DNA from: Desulfobacterales bacterium
GTDB lineage: Bacteria > Desulfobacterota > Desulfobacteria > Desulfobacterales > JAFDCJ01
Reading direction: 5' to 3'
DNA length: 5,944 nt
Assembly: GCA_029939875.1 (NCBI GenBank)
Contig: JAOZSC010000188.1
Span: 1 to 5,944 of the forward strand
A program made the translations under genes and the position numbers. Within the stretch, counting starts at the first letter, position 1. Every line of letters starts with the position of its first letter. The notes beneath the pieces were generated by a model that saw only the letters and a program-made list of their open reading frames with translations, was not told the origin of the DNA and did not search any database. This document shows positions 1-5,934 of the stretch, piece by piece.

Positions 1-898
1 TTTTTTGGGCGGATTCCAGGGTGGCCCGCAGGGTGCTGGCAGTTTTTGCCAGATTGGCCTGGAGCGGTTCGACCTGGCGGTTGACGTTGTTTACCAGCCG
101 GCGGGTATCGTCAGAGGTGCGCTTCAGGCTGCCGGCCAGCGGGTCAACCTGGCGGTCGATATTTTGCAGCAGCTGCCGGGCATCTTTTAAGGTTTGATCC
201 ACATCGACAAACAGCGGGTCGATTTTTTCATCCAGCCGGCGCGCCACTTTGCTGAAGCTTTCAAGTGTCTCGCGAAGGTATTTGAGGCTTTCCGGAATCT
301 GCGGTGAATTGACCAGCCGTTCGATGCCGTCCAGGGAGTTTTTAACACTTTGAGCAAGCTCTTCGATGGGAATTTCTTGAAGGGTTTTTTCAATCTTCTG
401 GAAAGGCGTCTTAATGGTCGGAATTTCGATTATATCCTTGCCAAGCTTGATCTCCGGCCGGGCCTTGAGTTCAAGGGGTGAATCCGGGTGAAAGTCGATG
501 TTGATCATCAACTGACCGGTGACCAGGCTCTGCATTTGCAGCTGGGCCCGCAACCCTTTTTGGATCAAATCTTCAAGATGCTGGTATTCATCTTTGGTTG
601 GCGTTCCGATGTTTCGGAATGTGTCCGCATTTACCTGAAAAAGAACCGGGATGGAAATGCTCAAATCCCGGTAATCGCTGTAAATCAGGATTTTGGTCAC
701 CTGGCCGATCCTAACGCCTCTGAACACCACGGGGGCTCCGACTCTCAGGCCTTTCACCGACCCGTTGAAATAGGCCACATATGATTGGGTGGTGGTAAAA
801 AATTTTCCGGAACCGAAAATGATGACAGCAGCCACGGCCATAATCACCGCACCCACCACAAAGGCGCCGATGGCGGTTTTGCTTGCCTGTTTGCTCAT
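1..898 (-). CDS. MCE-domain lipid transport protein, MlaD/PqiB type (3' end missing)
   Basis: This is the membrane-anchored periplasmic subunit of an Mla-like ABC transporter, which in this family forms a hexameric ring or tube carrying phospholipid or other hydrophobic molecules between the two membranes. The frame starts at an ATG (bases 896-898) and stays open for 299 codons to the window edge, so the C-terminus is missing. Residues 10-30 are one hydrophobic N-terminal anchor. Residues about 38-140 are the MCE domain, with GSVKGLRVGAPVVFRGVRIG at 46-65 and GLRAQL...LVTGQLMINIDFHPD at 115-139, which resembles PqiB/LetB modules. The segment 155-299 is predicted helical and amphipathic. From 226 it contains three 25-residue repeats, marked by IDPL (226), VDPL (251) and VEPL (276). 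GGGGA lies 9 bases before the ATG, a moderate ribosome binding site. It is the third gene of the permease-ATPase-MCE set. Family assignment is firm; the cargo is unknown. Confidence 0.93.
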   Translation of the reverse strand, partial: MSKQASKTAIGAFVVGAVIMAVAAVIIFGSGKFFTTTQSYVAYFNGSVKGLRVGAPVVFRGVRIGQVTKILIYSDYRDLSISIPVLFQVNADTFRNIGTPTKDEYQHLEDLIQKGLRAQLQMQSLVTGQLMINIDFHPDSPLELKARPEIKLGKDIIEIPTIKTPFQKIEKTLQEIPIEELAQSVKNSLDGIERLVNSPQIPESLKYLRETLESFSKVARRLDEKIDPLFVDVDQTLKDARQLLQNIDRQVDPLAGSLKRTSDDTRRLVNNVNRQVEPLQANLAKTASTLRATLESAQK

Positions 899-941
899 GG
901 TTTAAAATCCCCATTCATTATTTTTTATCTACCACTGTACC

Positions 942-969
942 TTCCGCCTTCCGCATTCCCACTTTCGCA
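942..969. repeat. Degenerate heptamer array between ATPase and MCE genes
   Basis: On the plus strand four consecutive 7-base units can be read: TTCCGCC (942), TTCCGCA (949), TTCCCAC (956) and TTTCGCA (963), with a possible fifth degenerate unit running into the ATPase stop codon at 975-977. The array fills much of the 76-base gap between the ATPase and MCE genes. It is strongly pyrimidine-rich on the plus strand and purine-rich in the mRNA. The phase is directly visible; any function is unknown. It resembles the short tandemly repeated heptamers known from intergenic DNA of cyanobacteria and some other bacteria. Confidence 0.6.
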
Positions 970-974
970 TTCTT

Positions 975-1730
975 TTATCCCTCTCCTCTGGTCAAAAACT
1001 TATGGACGAGAGGATTGGTTGATTCCGCCAGCAGCTTGTTGGGGTCCCCCTGGGCGATCATGGTCTTGGCGTCTGCATCGAGAAACACCGAGTTGTTACC
1101 GATGGCGAAAATACTGGCCAGTTCATGGGTGACGATGACCACAGTGGACCCGAGGCTTTCGCGCAGTTCAAGAATCAGGTCATCCAGCAGCCGGGCACTG
1201 ATGGGATCCAGCCCGGCCGACGGCTCGTCGAAAAACAGAATTTCCGGGTCCATGGCCATGGCCCGGGCCAGCCCGGCCCGCTTTTGCATGCCGCCGCTGA
1301 TCTCGGACGGATAATAATCATCAAAACCGGCCAGCCCGACCAGTGCCAGTTTGAGCGTCACAAGCTCCCGGACTTGATCCGGTTTCAAATCCGTATACTG
1401 CTGCAGCGGCAGAGCGATGTTTTCCGCCAGGGTCATCGAACTCCACAGGGCCCCGCTCTGGTAAAGGATGCCGACTTTGCGGATGATGCGGTCCCGCTGG
1501 TCGGGTTCCGCCTCCCAGAAATTGACGTCATCGTAAAAAATCTGACCTTTCACCGGTGCGATCAGACCGATCATATGCCGCATCAGCGTGCTTTTGCCGC
1601 ACCCGCTGCCGCCCATGATAATGAAAATATCACTGCGGTTGATCGTAAAGGTCAGATCCCGCTGGACCACAAACGTGCCGAAGGCCATGGTGAGGTCTTT
1701 GACGATGATGTGAGGTTGTGTTTCTGGCAT
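975..1730 (-). CDS. MlaF-type ABC transporter ATP-binding protein
   Basis: This is the cytoplasmic ATPase that powers the MlaE-type permease encoded just upstream. Counted from the ATG at 1728-1730 it has 251 residues, normal for the family, and all ATPase motifs are present: Walker A GGSGCGKST (40-48), Q-loop YQSGAL (90-95), signature SGGMQ (145-149), Walker B ILFFDE (164-169), D-loop GLD (173-175) and the switch histidine in VTHE (His202). The stretch SGALWSSMTLAENIALPL after the Q-loop is typical of MlaF relatives. An in-frame GTG at 1761-1763 would add 11 residues. I prefer the ATG because the extension (RLAHNFIIGQ) falls inside a hairpin and a repeat cluster and does not look like family sequence. 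Neither start has a good Shine-Dalgarno. The gene is separated from the permease by an unusually long gap (1731-1969), while the MCE gene starts 76 bases downstream. Confidence 0.93.
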   Translation of the reverse strand: MPETQPHIIVKDLTMAFGTFVVQRDLTFTINRSDIFIIMGGSGCGKSTLMRHMIGLIAPVKGQIFYDDVNFWEAEPDQRDRIIRKVGILYQSGALWSSMTLAENIALPLQQYTDLKPDQVRELVTLKLALVGLAGFDDYYPSEISGGMQKRAGLARAMAMDPEILFFDEPSAGLDPISARLLDDLILELRESLGSTVVIVTHELASIFAIGNNSVFLDADAKTMIAQGDPNKLLAESTNPLVHKFLTRGEG

Positions 1731-1744
1731 CTGCCCGATAATGA

Positions 1745-1767
1745 AATTGTGCGCTAACCGCACAATT
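1745..1767 (-). promoter_or_regulatory. Perfect 9-bp stem-loop just upstream of the ATPase start
   Basis: The arms AATTGTGCG (1745-1753) and CGCACAATT (1759-1767) are perfect inverted complements around the 5-base loop CTAAC. In the mRNA the hairpin ends 14 bases before the ATPase ATG at 1730. It buries the alternative GTG start at 1763 and lies beside the position where a Shine-Dalgarno would be expected; the 14-base linker has no good one. It could influence ATPase translation, act as an RNA-processing or pausing site, or simply be a by-product of the adjacent repeats. It is not followed by a clean U-run, so an intrinsic terminator is unlikely. The structure is seen directly; the role is inference. 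Confidence 0.5.
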
Positions 1768-1797
1768 GTCCGTGGTTAATTGTTTGTGGTCCATTGT
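1765..1797 (-). repeat. 14-base periodic repeat cluster A (minus orientation)
   Basis: Read on the minus strand, ACAAT recurs at an exact 14-base spacing (plus-strand ATTGT at 1765, 1779 and 1793). The units are ACAATGGACCACAA, ACAATTAACCACGG and ACAATTGTGCGGTT, the last one running into the hairpin. The units are degenerate, and the underlying period may be 7 (GGACCAC/AAACAAT/TAACCAC/GGACAAT). Cluster B at 1876 has a related unit in the opposite orientation. Confidence 0.55.
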
Positions 1798-1842
1798 AAG
1801 CTAAACATTGCAGGTCGGACTTCAGTTGTCATGACCCGTGAG

Positions 1843-1871
1843 ATTATAAAATCAGGCATTATCCCGCCCAA
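1843..1871 (-). promoter_or_regulatory. Candidate sigma70-like promoter for ATPase and MCE genes
   Basis: On the minus strand a consensus -10 hexamer TATAAT (plus bases 1843-1848) lies 17 bases from TTGGGC (1866-1871), which matches three of six positions of the -35 consensus. Transcription would start near 1836, about 105 bases before the ATPase ATG, and the 8-base palindrome GTCATGAC (1828-1835) would sit at the start site. The spacing is ideal but the -35 is poor, and one perfect -10 can arise by chance in AT-rich intergenic DNA. It is placed between the two repeat clusters. Confidence 0.3.
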
Positions 1872-1875
1872 CAGG

Positions 1876-1903
1876 CAACGGACAATTGACAACGGACCCA
1901 TTG
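1876..1903 (+). repeat. 14-base periodic repeat cluster B (plus orientation)
   Basis: CAACGGAC occurs at 1876-1883 and again, exactly 14 bases on, at 1890-1897; the two copies are separated by AATTGA and followed by a related CCATTGA. The unit ACAATTGACAACGG is closely related to the cluster A unit ACAATTAACCACGG but lies on the opposite strand. The two clusters therefore form an imperfect inverted repeat (1768-1789 against about 1875-1896; 17 of 22 positions match by eye) around roughly 85 bases of core. Confidence 0.55.
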
Positions 1904-1969
1904 AGCTGCACTCAAGTGAGGTAAAATCTCCCTTAACGCTGCAAGAGGTTTTTTAGGCAATATTGAAGC

Positions 1970-3142
1970 TTATATCCCCAGCATGTTGCACACCACGGTG
2001 ATAATCCCGGTGGCGACGATGATGGCCACGATGGAGGTGACCACCGCCGTGGTTGTTGCCTGGCCCACGGCCGAAGCGCTTCGGCCGCACTGCATCCCCC
2101 GCAGACATCCGGCCAGGGCCACCAGCACACCGAAAATGCCGGCCTGGATAATGCCGATGAGAAAGAAGCTTAAATTCAGCGCGGCCCTTGTCTGATGGAC
2201 ATATTGTATCAGTCCGATATCGAGCATGCCCACGCCGACAATCAGTCCGCCCAGAACACCCATCAGGTCCGCATAGATGCAAAGCAGCGGCATCATCAAA
2301 ACCAGAGCCAGCATCCGCGGCAGGACGAGAAATTCCATGGGCGATATCCCCATGGTTTTTAAAGCATCGATTTCTTCATTGACCTGCATGGTTCCCAGTT
2401 GGGCGGCAAAGGCAGCACCGGTGCGGCCGGCCATTACGATGCCGGCCATCACGGCCCCCATCACGCGGACCATGGAAATTCCCACCAGGTTGGCCACATA
2501 AAGCTGTGCGCCGAACATCATCAACTGGACGGCGCCTACAAACGCCAGGATCAGGCCCACCAGCAGGCTGATCAAAGTGACGATGGGAAGTGCATCCGCG
2601 CCGCACTGCTGGATGAACAGCGACAGGTCCTGGCGCCGGAAGCTCGCCCTGCCCGTTAGAAACTTTATAAAAGCAATCGCCGCCTCACCGATAAAGGCAA
2701 GTGTTTCGTCAATTGAGTGCCGCCACCTGATGGCCGCCGACCCCACACGGCTGAGAAAAGGTTCCCGGACGGTGTCTTTGCGTGCCCCCTTGCGTTCGGG
2801 CACAGCAGTGGCCAGGGCGATCAGTCTGGCGACACCTTCCGGCAGCCCGTCTTTTTCAAAAGCGATGTCGTTTTTTGAGCAGCCGTCGGCCACCTTGATC
2901 AAAAAGGTCAGCAGGGCGCTGTCCCAGTTGGAGATGCCGTCCGTTTTAAACTGGATTCGTCGCACTGCCCGGCTTGCGGCCATCTGTTTTTCAACTTCAT
3001 CGGCCAAAGGCAACGGGGCCCCGACGGTCCATGTGCCATCAAGGATGATCAGCAGAACGTCTCTGTCCGGTTGTTCGAAAATGATTTTAGCAGTTTTGCC
3101 GGCGGGTGATGTCTCAACAACTGTGAGTTTGTTGTTCGGCAT
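1970..3142 (-). CDS. MlaE-family lipid ABC permease with fused N-terminal STAS domain
   Basis: This is the inner-membrane permease of an Mla-type transporter, carrying its own MlaB-like regulatory domain. From the ATG at 3140-3142 it has 390 residues. Residues about 17-115 form a STAS-like fold, with DGTWTVG at 35-41 and the helix-cap motif NWDSALLTFL at 72-81. A basic linker (116-145) follows. Residues about 150-390 are the MlaE domain: an amphipathic interfacial helix (about 143-163), then hydrophobic segments near 186-208, 218-240, 274-305, 325-347 and 364-387. The family hallmark AGRTGAAFAAQLGTMQVNEE (238-257) leads into IDALKTMGISP and a conserved LVLPRMLAL. E. coli MlaE lacks the STAS part, which is the separate protein MlaB; STAS-MlaE fusions are known in deltaproteobacteria. 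A TTG at 3185-3187 would add 15 residues, and neither start has a visible ribosome binding site. The 157-base gap to the upstream STAS gene shows no clear promoter or terminator. Confidence 0.93.
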   Translation of the reverse strand: MPNNKLTVVETSPAGKTAKIIFEQPDRDVLLIILDGTWTVGAPLPLADEVEKQMAASRAVRRIQFKTDGISNWDSALLTFLIKVADGCSKNDIAFEKDGLPEGVARLIALATAVPERKGARKDTVREPFLSRVGSAAIRWRHSIDETLAFIGEAAIAFIKFLTGRASFRRQDLSLFIQQCGADALPIVTLISLLVGLILAFVGAVQLMMFGAQLYVANLVGISMVRVMGAVMAGIVMAGRTGAAFAAQLGTMQVNEEIDALKTMGISPMEFLVLPRMLALVLMMPLLCIYADLMGVLGGLIVGVGMLDIGLIQYVHQTRAALNLSFFLIGIIQAGIFGVLVALAGCLRGMQCGRSASAVGQATTTAVVTSIVAIIVATGIITVVCNMLGI

Positions 3143-3299
3143 GTGATTTGCTGTTTTGTGCAGCGATTGTCGCCAAAAGGCAAGCAAACCGCGGGGATTA
3201 AGGGCCGGTGGTGCAAATCAGAGCGATGCTGCGCCTGTGTTCCTGGTTTGCGATGGAAAGTCCATTGTCTTGTTTAAGAAAAAGTCAATCAATCCGTCG

Positions 3300-3665
3300 T
3301 TAACGTGCGGCCTTTTGCATGACATCCAGGTAATTGTCCAGTTCTTCAATGCTGGCGAAAACTTTCAGTGTTGGAATTGCCTTGAGGATGTCGAACACTT
3401 TTTTAATTTGTGGTTGCAAATTCATGAAAGCCATTTTGCCGTTGGTTTTTTTCAACGCCTTTTTGGTTTTTAGAAGCACCCGGATGCCCGTGCTGCTGAT
3501 GTAATCAGCAAATTCCATATCGAAGATAATGACATCCGGTGGTCGCTGCAGGATGTCATCGACTTTTTTTTCCAGTATGCTGTAAGTGTTCCCATCAATT
3601 GAACCGATGGGGGATATCACCGTAACTCCCGGCCTTTGCGAAGCGGACTTAACTTTCAGCGGCAT
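3300..3665 (-). CDS. Stand-alone STAS-domain protein, anti-sigma-factor antagonist (SpoIIAA/RsbV) type
   Basis: This is a single-domain cytoplasmic protein of 121 residues, the usual size for SpoIIAA/RsbV-like STAS proteins. These work as partner-switching antagonists whose binding is turned off by Ser/Thr phosphorylation. The strand VTVISPIGSIDG (14-25) and the motif DMEFADYISSTGIRVLL (49-65) match the family core. The SST-G at 57-60 supplies the Ser/Thr position that is phosphorylated in the Bacillus proteins, although the Asp that often precedes it is replaced by Ile-Ser. There is no signal peptide or membrane segment. No kinase (RsbW/SpoIIAB) or PP2C phosphatase gene is visible here, so its partner is unknown. 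It lies 64 bases after the unknown gene and 157 bases before the STAS-MlaE fusion, so a role in regulating the transporter is possible but unproven. The gene looks more AT-rich than its neighbours. Start choice is supported by a strong AGGAGG. Confidence 0.9.
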   Translation of the reverse strand: MPLKVKSASQRPGVTVISPIGSIDGNTYSILEKKVDDILQRPPDVIIFDMEFADYISSTGIRVLLKTKKALKKTNGKMAFMNLQPQIKKVFDILKAIPTLKVFASIEELDNYLDVMQKAAR

Positions 3666-3669
3666 GGGG

Positions 3670-3675
3670 CCTCCT
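3670..3675 (-). promoter_or_regulatory. Strong Shine-Dalgarno for the STAS gene
   Basis: A full AGGAGG on the minus strand lies 4 bases before the ATG at 3663-3665. It is the best ribosome binding site in the window and fixes the STAS start. It contrasts with the weak or absent sites before the permease and ATPase, and suggests the small STAS protein is made in excess of the transporter subunits. Confidence 0.75.
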
Positions 3676-3729
3676 GTGTTGAATATTTAAGGGTTTGCAA
3701 AAGCGAGGCTTAAATGCACGAAATATACC

Positions 3730-4284
3730 CTAACCGGGGCCAAACCACTTTCTGAGAAGCGCCCGCAGGGAGATTTCATCTGCGCGCACTTTTTCTTTGC
3801 CGGCAGTTGGCGATTTTCGACTGACAGGCCACCATTCAACGGGGCCAAATTTGCAGGGCAGGACGGTCTCCAGCGCCGGGATCAATTTTTCTTCAATAAC
3901 AACCTTTTCACGCTCCTCGATGGATCGAAAATATACATTGATTTCTTCAACCTGCCATCCTTTTACATGCTCCGGGGAATCCAGCGCTACTTTTACCAGC
4001 CTTTCAAAATCTTTTCCCAGCAGCGGACGAAGGGATTCTTCCGTCAGGTTTTCACAAAGCCTTTGCCGGGAAGGCGTGCCGGCTTTTTTTTCTCCCTGGT
4101 CAAGCATAAATGTCAGTGTCAGGTAGCCGCCGCCGTATGGGCGGTGAAATGAAGAAATTTTAACAACCCCTTCCCTGCGGTCGCTGCTTTCATCAGCTTT
4201 GACTTCAAAGCCGGCGTAAGCGATCATCTTTTCGTTGGCCTTGAGGGTTCGGTAGCTTTTAAGGGGGTCGAATTCCCGGGTCAT
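3730..4284 (-). CDS. Hypothetical soluble protein, 184 residues, next to efflux channel
   Basis: I do not recognise this protein. It has no signal peptide, lipobox or membrane span, so it is probably cytoplasmic. The sequence reads as mixed alpha/beta. The N-terminal half includes a likely strand pair with a glycine turn (HRPYGGGYLTLTFML, 47-61). The middle is charged and helical (about 82-102), then comes a strand QVEEINVYF (111-119) and a long acidic/basic helix (122-141). A Trp-Trp pair (151-152) and a basic tail ending KWFGPG complete it. Cysteines are only at 77 and 144, with no metal-binding pattern. The ATG at 4282-4284 is 15 bases after the stop of the outer-membrane channel gene, with AAGGA in the gap 9 bases before the start, so the two are almost certainly co-transcribed. 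Coding character is supported by an intact frame, this tight spacing and normal composition. Function cannot be inferred beyond the association. Confidence 0.8.
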   Translation of the reverse strand: MTREFDPLKSYRTLKANEKMIAYAGFEVKADESSDRREGVVKISSFHRPYGGGYLTLTFMLDQGEKKAGTPSRQRLCENLTEESLRPLLGKDFERLVKVALDSPEHVKGWQVEEINVYFRSIEEREKVVIEEKLIPALETVLPCKFGPVEWWPVSRKSPTAGKEKVRADEISLRALLRKWFGPG

Positions 4285-4299
4285 GCCAGCTTTTCCTTT

Positions 4300-5934
4300 T
4301 TACCAGTCCGGTTTGTGCAAAATGGCCCTGACTTCCTGGGACGGTGGGAACTGCAACTCATCCGGTGAGAGCAGATCGTTCCAGTTGGTACGTTTTGCCA
4401 TTTCCTCCTGGATTTCTTTGGGTACAAACTCGTTGTTTTTGCGGATTTCCCAGCCGCCGCCCAGCGCCTTGTACATGGACACCAGACTCAGATCCACATC
4501 GCCGGTGGTGGCAACCAGATTGTCCTGCTGTTCGACTAAGGCGCGCTGGGTGTCGATTACCCGCTGATAGTCAACCAGGCCCTCCCGGTACTGGATCATG
4601 GAAAGTTCCGCCGAGCGCTTGGATGCCTTGACGGCATCGGTCAGAAATCCGACGGCTTTTTGGGTTTGAAAAAAAGATACTATGCCGTCTTCCACTTCCT
4701 GGACGGCCGTTAACACCGTGTTTTTATAATTGATCGCCAGCTCCTGGAAAAGGGCGTCTTCCACCCGCACCTTGTTGGTGATCTGGCCGTAATTGAGGAT
4801 GTTCCATTGAACGGTGGGTCCGGCGGAATAGGTGAAGCTTTTCGATTTGAACCAGTCACCGATGTCCGCATTGTTGGAGTGGCTGCCGGTTTTGTCGGAG
4901 GTTTGAAAGCCCACGGAACCGAACAGCGAAAATGCCGGAAACAGTTCCGCCCTGGCTACCCCGATTTGGGCACTCTGGGCGGCCAGCTGGCGTTCGGCGG
5001 ACCGGATATCCGGTCTGCGCCGCAGCAATTCTGTGGGGATGCCAACGGCTACCTCGACCGGCACTTTCGGGATCGATCCCTGGCCGTTGAGCATGGCGTC
5101 AATTTCACCCGGCAGTTTTCCCAGCAAAATAGCCAGTGCATTTTTGGCCTGGCGCAAACTGGTTTCCAGAGGCGGCAGCGTTGCCTCGGTGCTTCGTAAA
5201 AGGGATGTGGCCTGGGTAACATCGAGTTCGGTCACCGCCCCGGCCTTAAAACGCACCTCGGCGATTTTCAGCGACTGCTGCTGCAATTTGATATTATCAC
5301 GGGTAACCTTCAGTCGCACTTCAGCCGTGCGAACGGTAACATAGGTGCTGGCCACTTCAGCGGTCAAAGTCACGAGGAGGTCGTCATAATCTGCGATGGT
5401 GGCCTCCAGGCTGGCAACCCCGGTCTGCACCGCCCGTCTGAATTTGCCCCAGAAATCCAGCTCCCAGACAGCGTCCAGCGAGGTCTGGTAGTCAAAGAAA
5501 TAGCGATCGGCGGCGGCCGAATTCGGAGCGTATTTGCTGAGCTGGTTGACGGTTCCCGAAGCGCCGGCCTGCTGCTGCTGCGGGTACTGGAACCCGAAGG
5601 CAATGCCAAGCTGGGCACGGGCTTCCAGGATGCGGACCCCGGCAACTTGAAGCGGCAGGTTTTGCCGGTAGGCGGTTTCAACCAGCCGGGTTAATACCGG
5701 ATCGTTGAAAACGGACCACCACTGGGTTAAATCCGCCTCGCTGCTTTTGAGTCCGGGATTTTCGGCTTCCAGCCATTTTTCCGGCTCCGGAGCCGTGGGC
5801 TTTACATAATCCGGTCCTACCATCGTGCATCCGTTGATGATCAGCACCAGCAGCGCCACCAGTGCAAATCCAAACGGTCTGGACTTTTTGCATCCAGCGC
5901 GATGGGGCTTTTTTAAGGACGAACTAGGTCGCAT
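4300..5934 (-). CDS. NodT/OprM-family outer-membrane efflux lipoprotein
   Basis: This is the outer-membrane channel of a tripartite exporter; family members trimerise into a beta-barrel plus periplasmic alpha-helical tunnel and work with a periplasmic adaptor and an inner-membrane pump. Residues 1-35 are a lipoprotein signal: basic head, hydrophobic FGFALVALLVLII, then NGC with the lipidated cysteine at 36. The OprM-like start CTMVGPDYVKP follows. Two OEP repeats span about 75-275 and 300-490. Recognisable blocks are WELDFWGKFRR (157-167), RFKAGAVTELDVTQA (228-242), LLRRRPDIRSAERQL (303-317), GVARAELFPAFSLFGSVG (325-342) and YREGLVDYQRVIDTQRAL (449-466). After the usual LGGGW end (491-495) about 49 extra residues follow, an unusually long tail. 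The ATG at 5932-5934 leaves only 10 bases of upstream sequence, so its promoter and any adaptor or pump genes lie off the right edge. The next gene begins 15 bases after its stop. Confidence 0.95.
   Translation of the reverse strand: MRPSSSLKKPHRAGCKKSRPFGFALVALLVLIINGCTMVGPDYVKPTAPEPEKWLEAENPGLKSSEADLTQWWSVFNDPVLTRLVETAYRQNLPLQVAGVRILEARAQLGIAFGFQYPQQQQAGASGTVNQLSKYAPNSAAADRYFFDYQTSLDAVWELDFWGKFRRAVQTGVASLEATIADYDDLLVTLTAEVASTYVTVRTAEVRLKVTRDNIKLQQQSLKIAEVRFKAGAVTELDVTQATSLLRSTEATLPPLETSLRQAKNALAILLGKLPGEIDAMLNGQGSIPKVPVEVAVGIPTELLRRRPDIRSAERQLAAQSAQIGVARAELFPAFSLFGSVGFQTSDKTGSHSNNADIGDWFKSKSFTYSAGPTVQWNILNYGQITNKVRVEDALFQELAINYKNTVLTAVQEVEDGIVSFFQTQKAVGFLTDAVKASKRSAELSMIQYREGLVDYQRVIDTQRALVEQQDNLVATTGDVDLSLVSMYKALGGGWEIRKNNEFVPKEIQEEMAKRTNWNDLLSPDELQFPPSQEVRAILHKPDW

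Noticed and set aside
187..393. Minus-strand frame of 68 codons within the MCE gene
   Set aside because: It is in a different frame from the MCE reading frame, which is continuous through this stretch and carries the 25-residue repeats.
883..1757. Long plus-strand open frames opposite the ATPase and its flank
   Set aside because: They are antisense to a gene with every ABC ATPase motif, and their translations show no family features.
1731..1767. The ATPase leader hairpin as an intrinsic terminator after the permease
   Set aside because: The bases after the stem (TCATTATCGG) lack a continuous U-tract, and the stem lies about 200 bases past the permease stop.
1782..1835. Short minus-strand ORF ATG ACA ACT ... 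of 18 codons in the permease-ATPase gap
   Set aside because: No ribosome binding site, it runs into the repeat cluster, and the peptide has no recognisable features.
3252..3264. Small hairpin ATGGA-loop-TCCAT after the STAS gene as a terminator
   Set aside because: The stem is only 5 bp, not GC-rich, and no U-run follows it on the transcribed strand.
3264..3288. TTGACT followed by GACAAT on the minus strand as a promoter for the permease
   Set aside because: The spacer is only 13 bases, and at the normal 17-base spacing the hexamer is ATGGAC, which is a poor -10.
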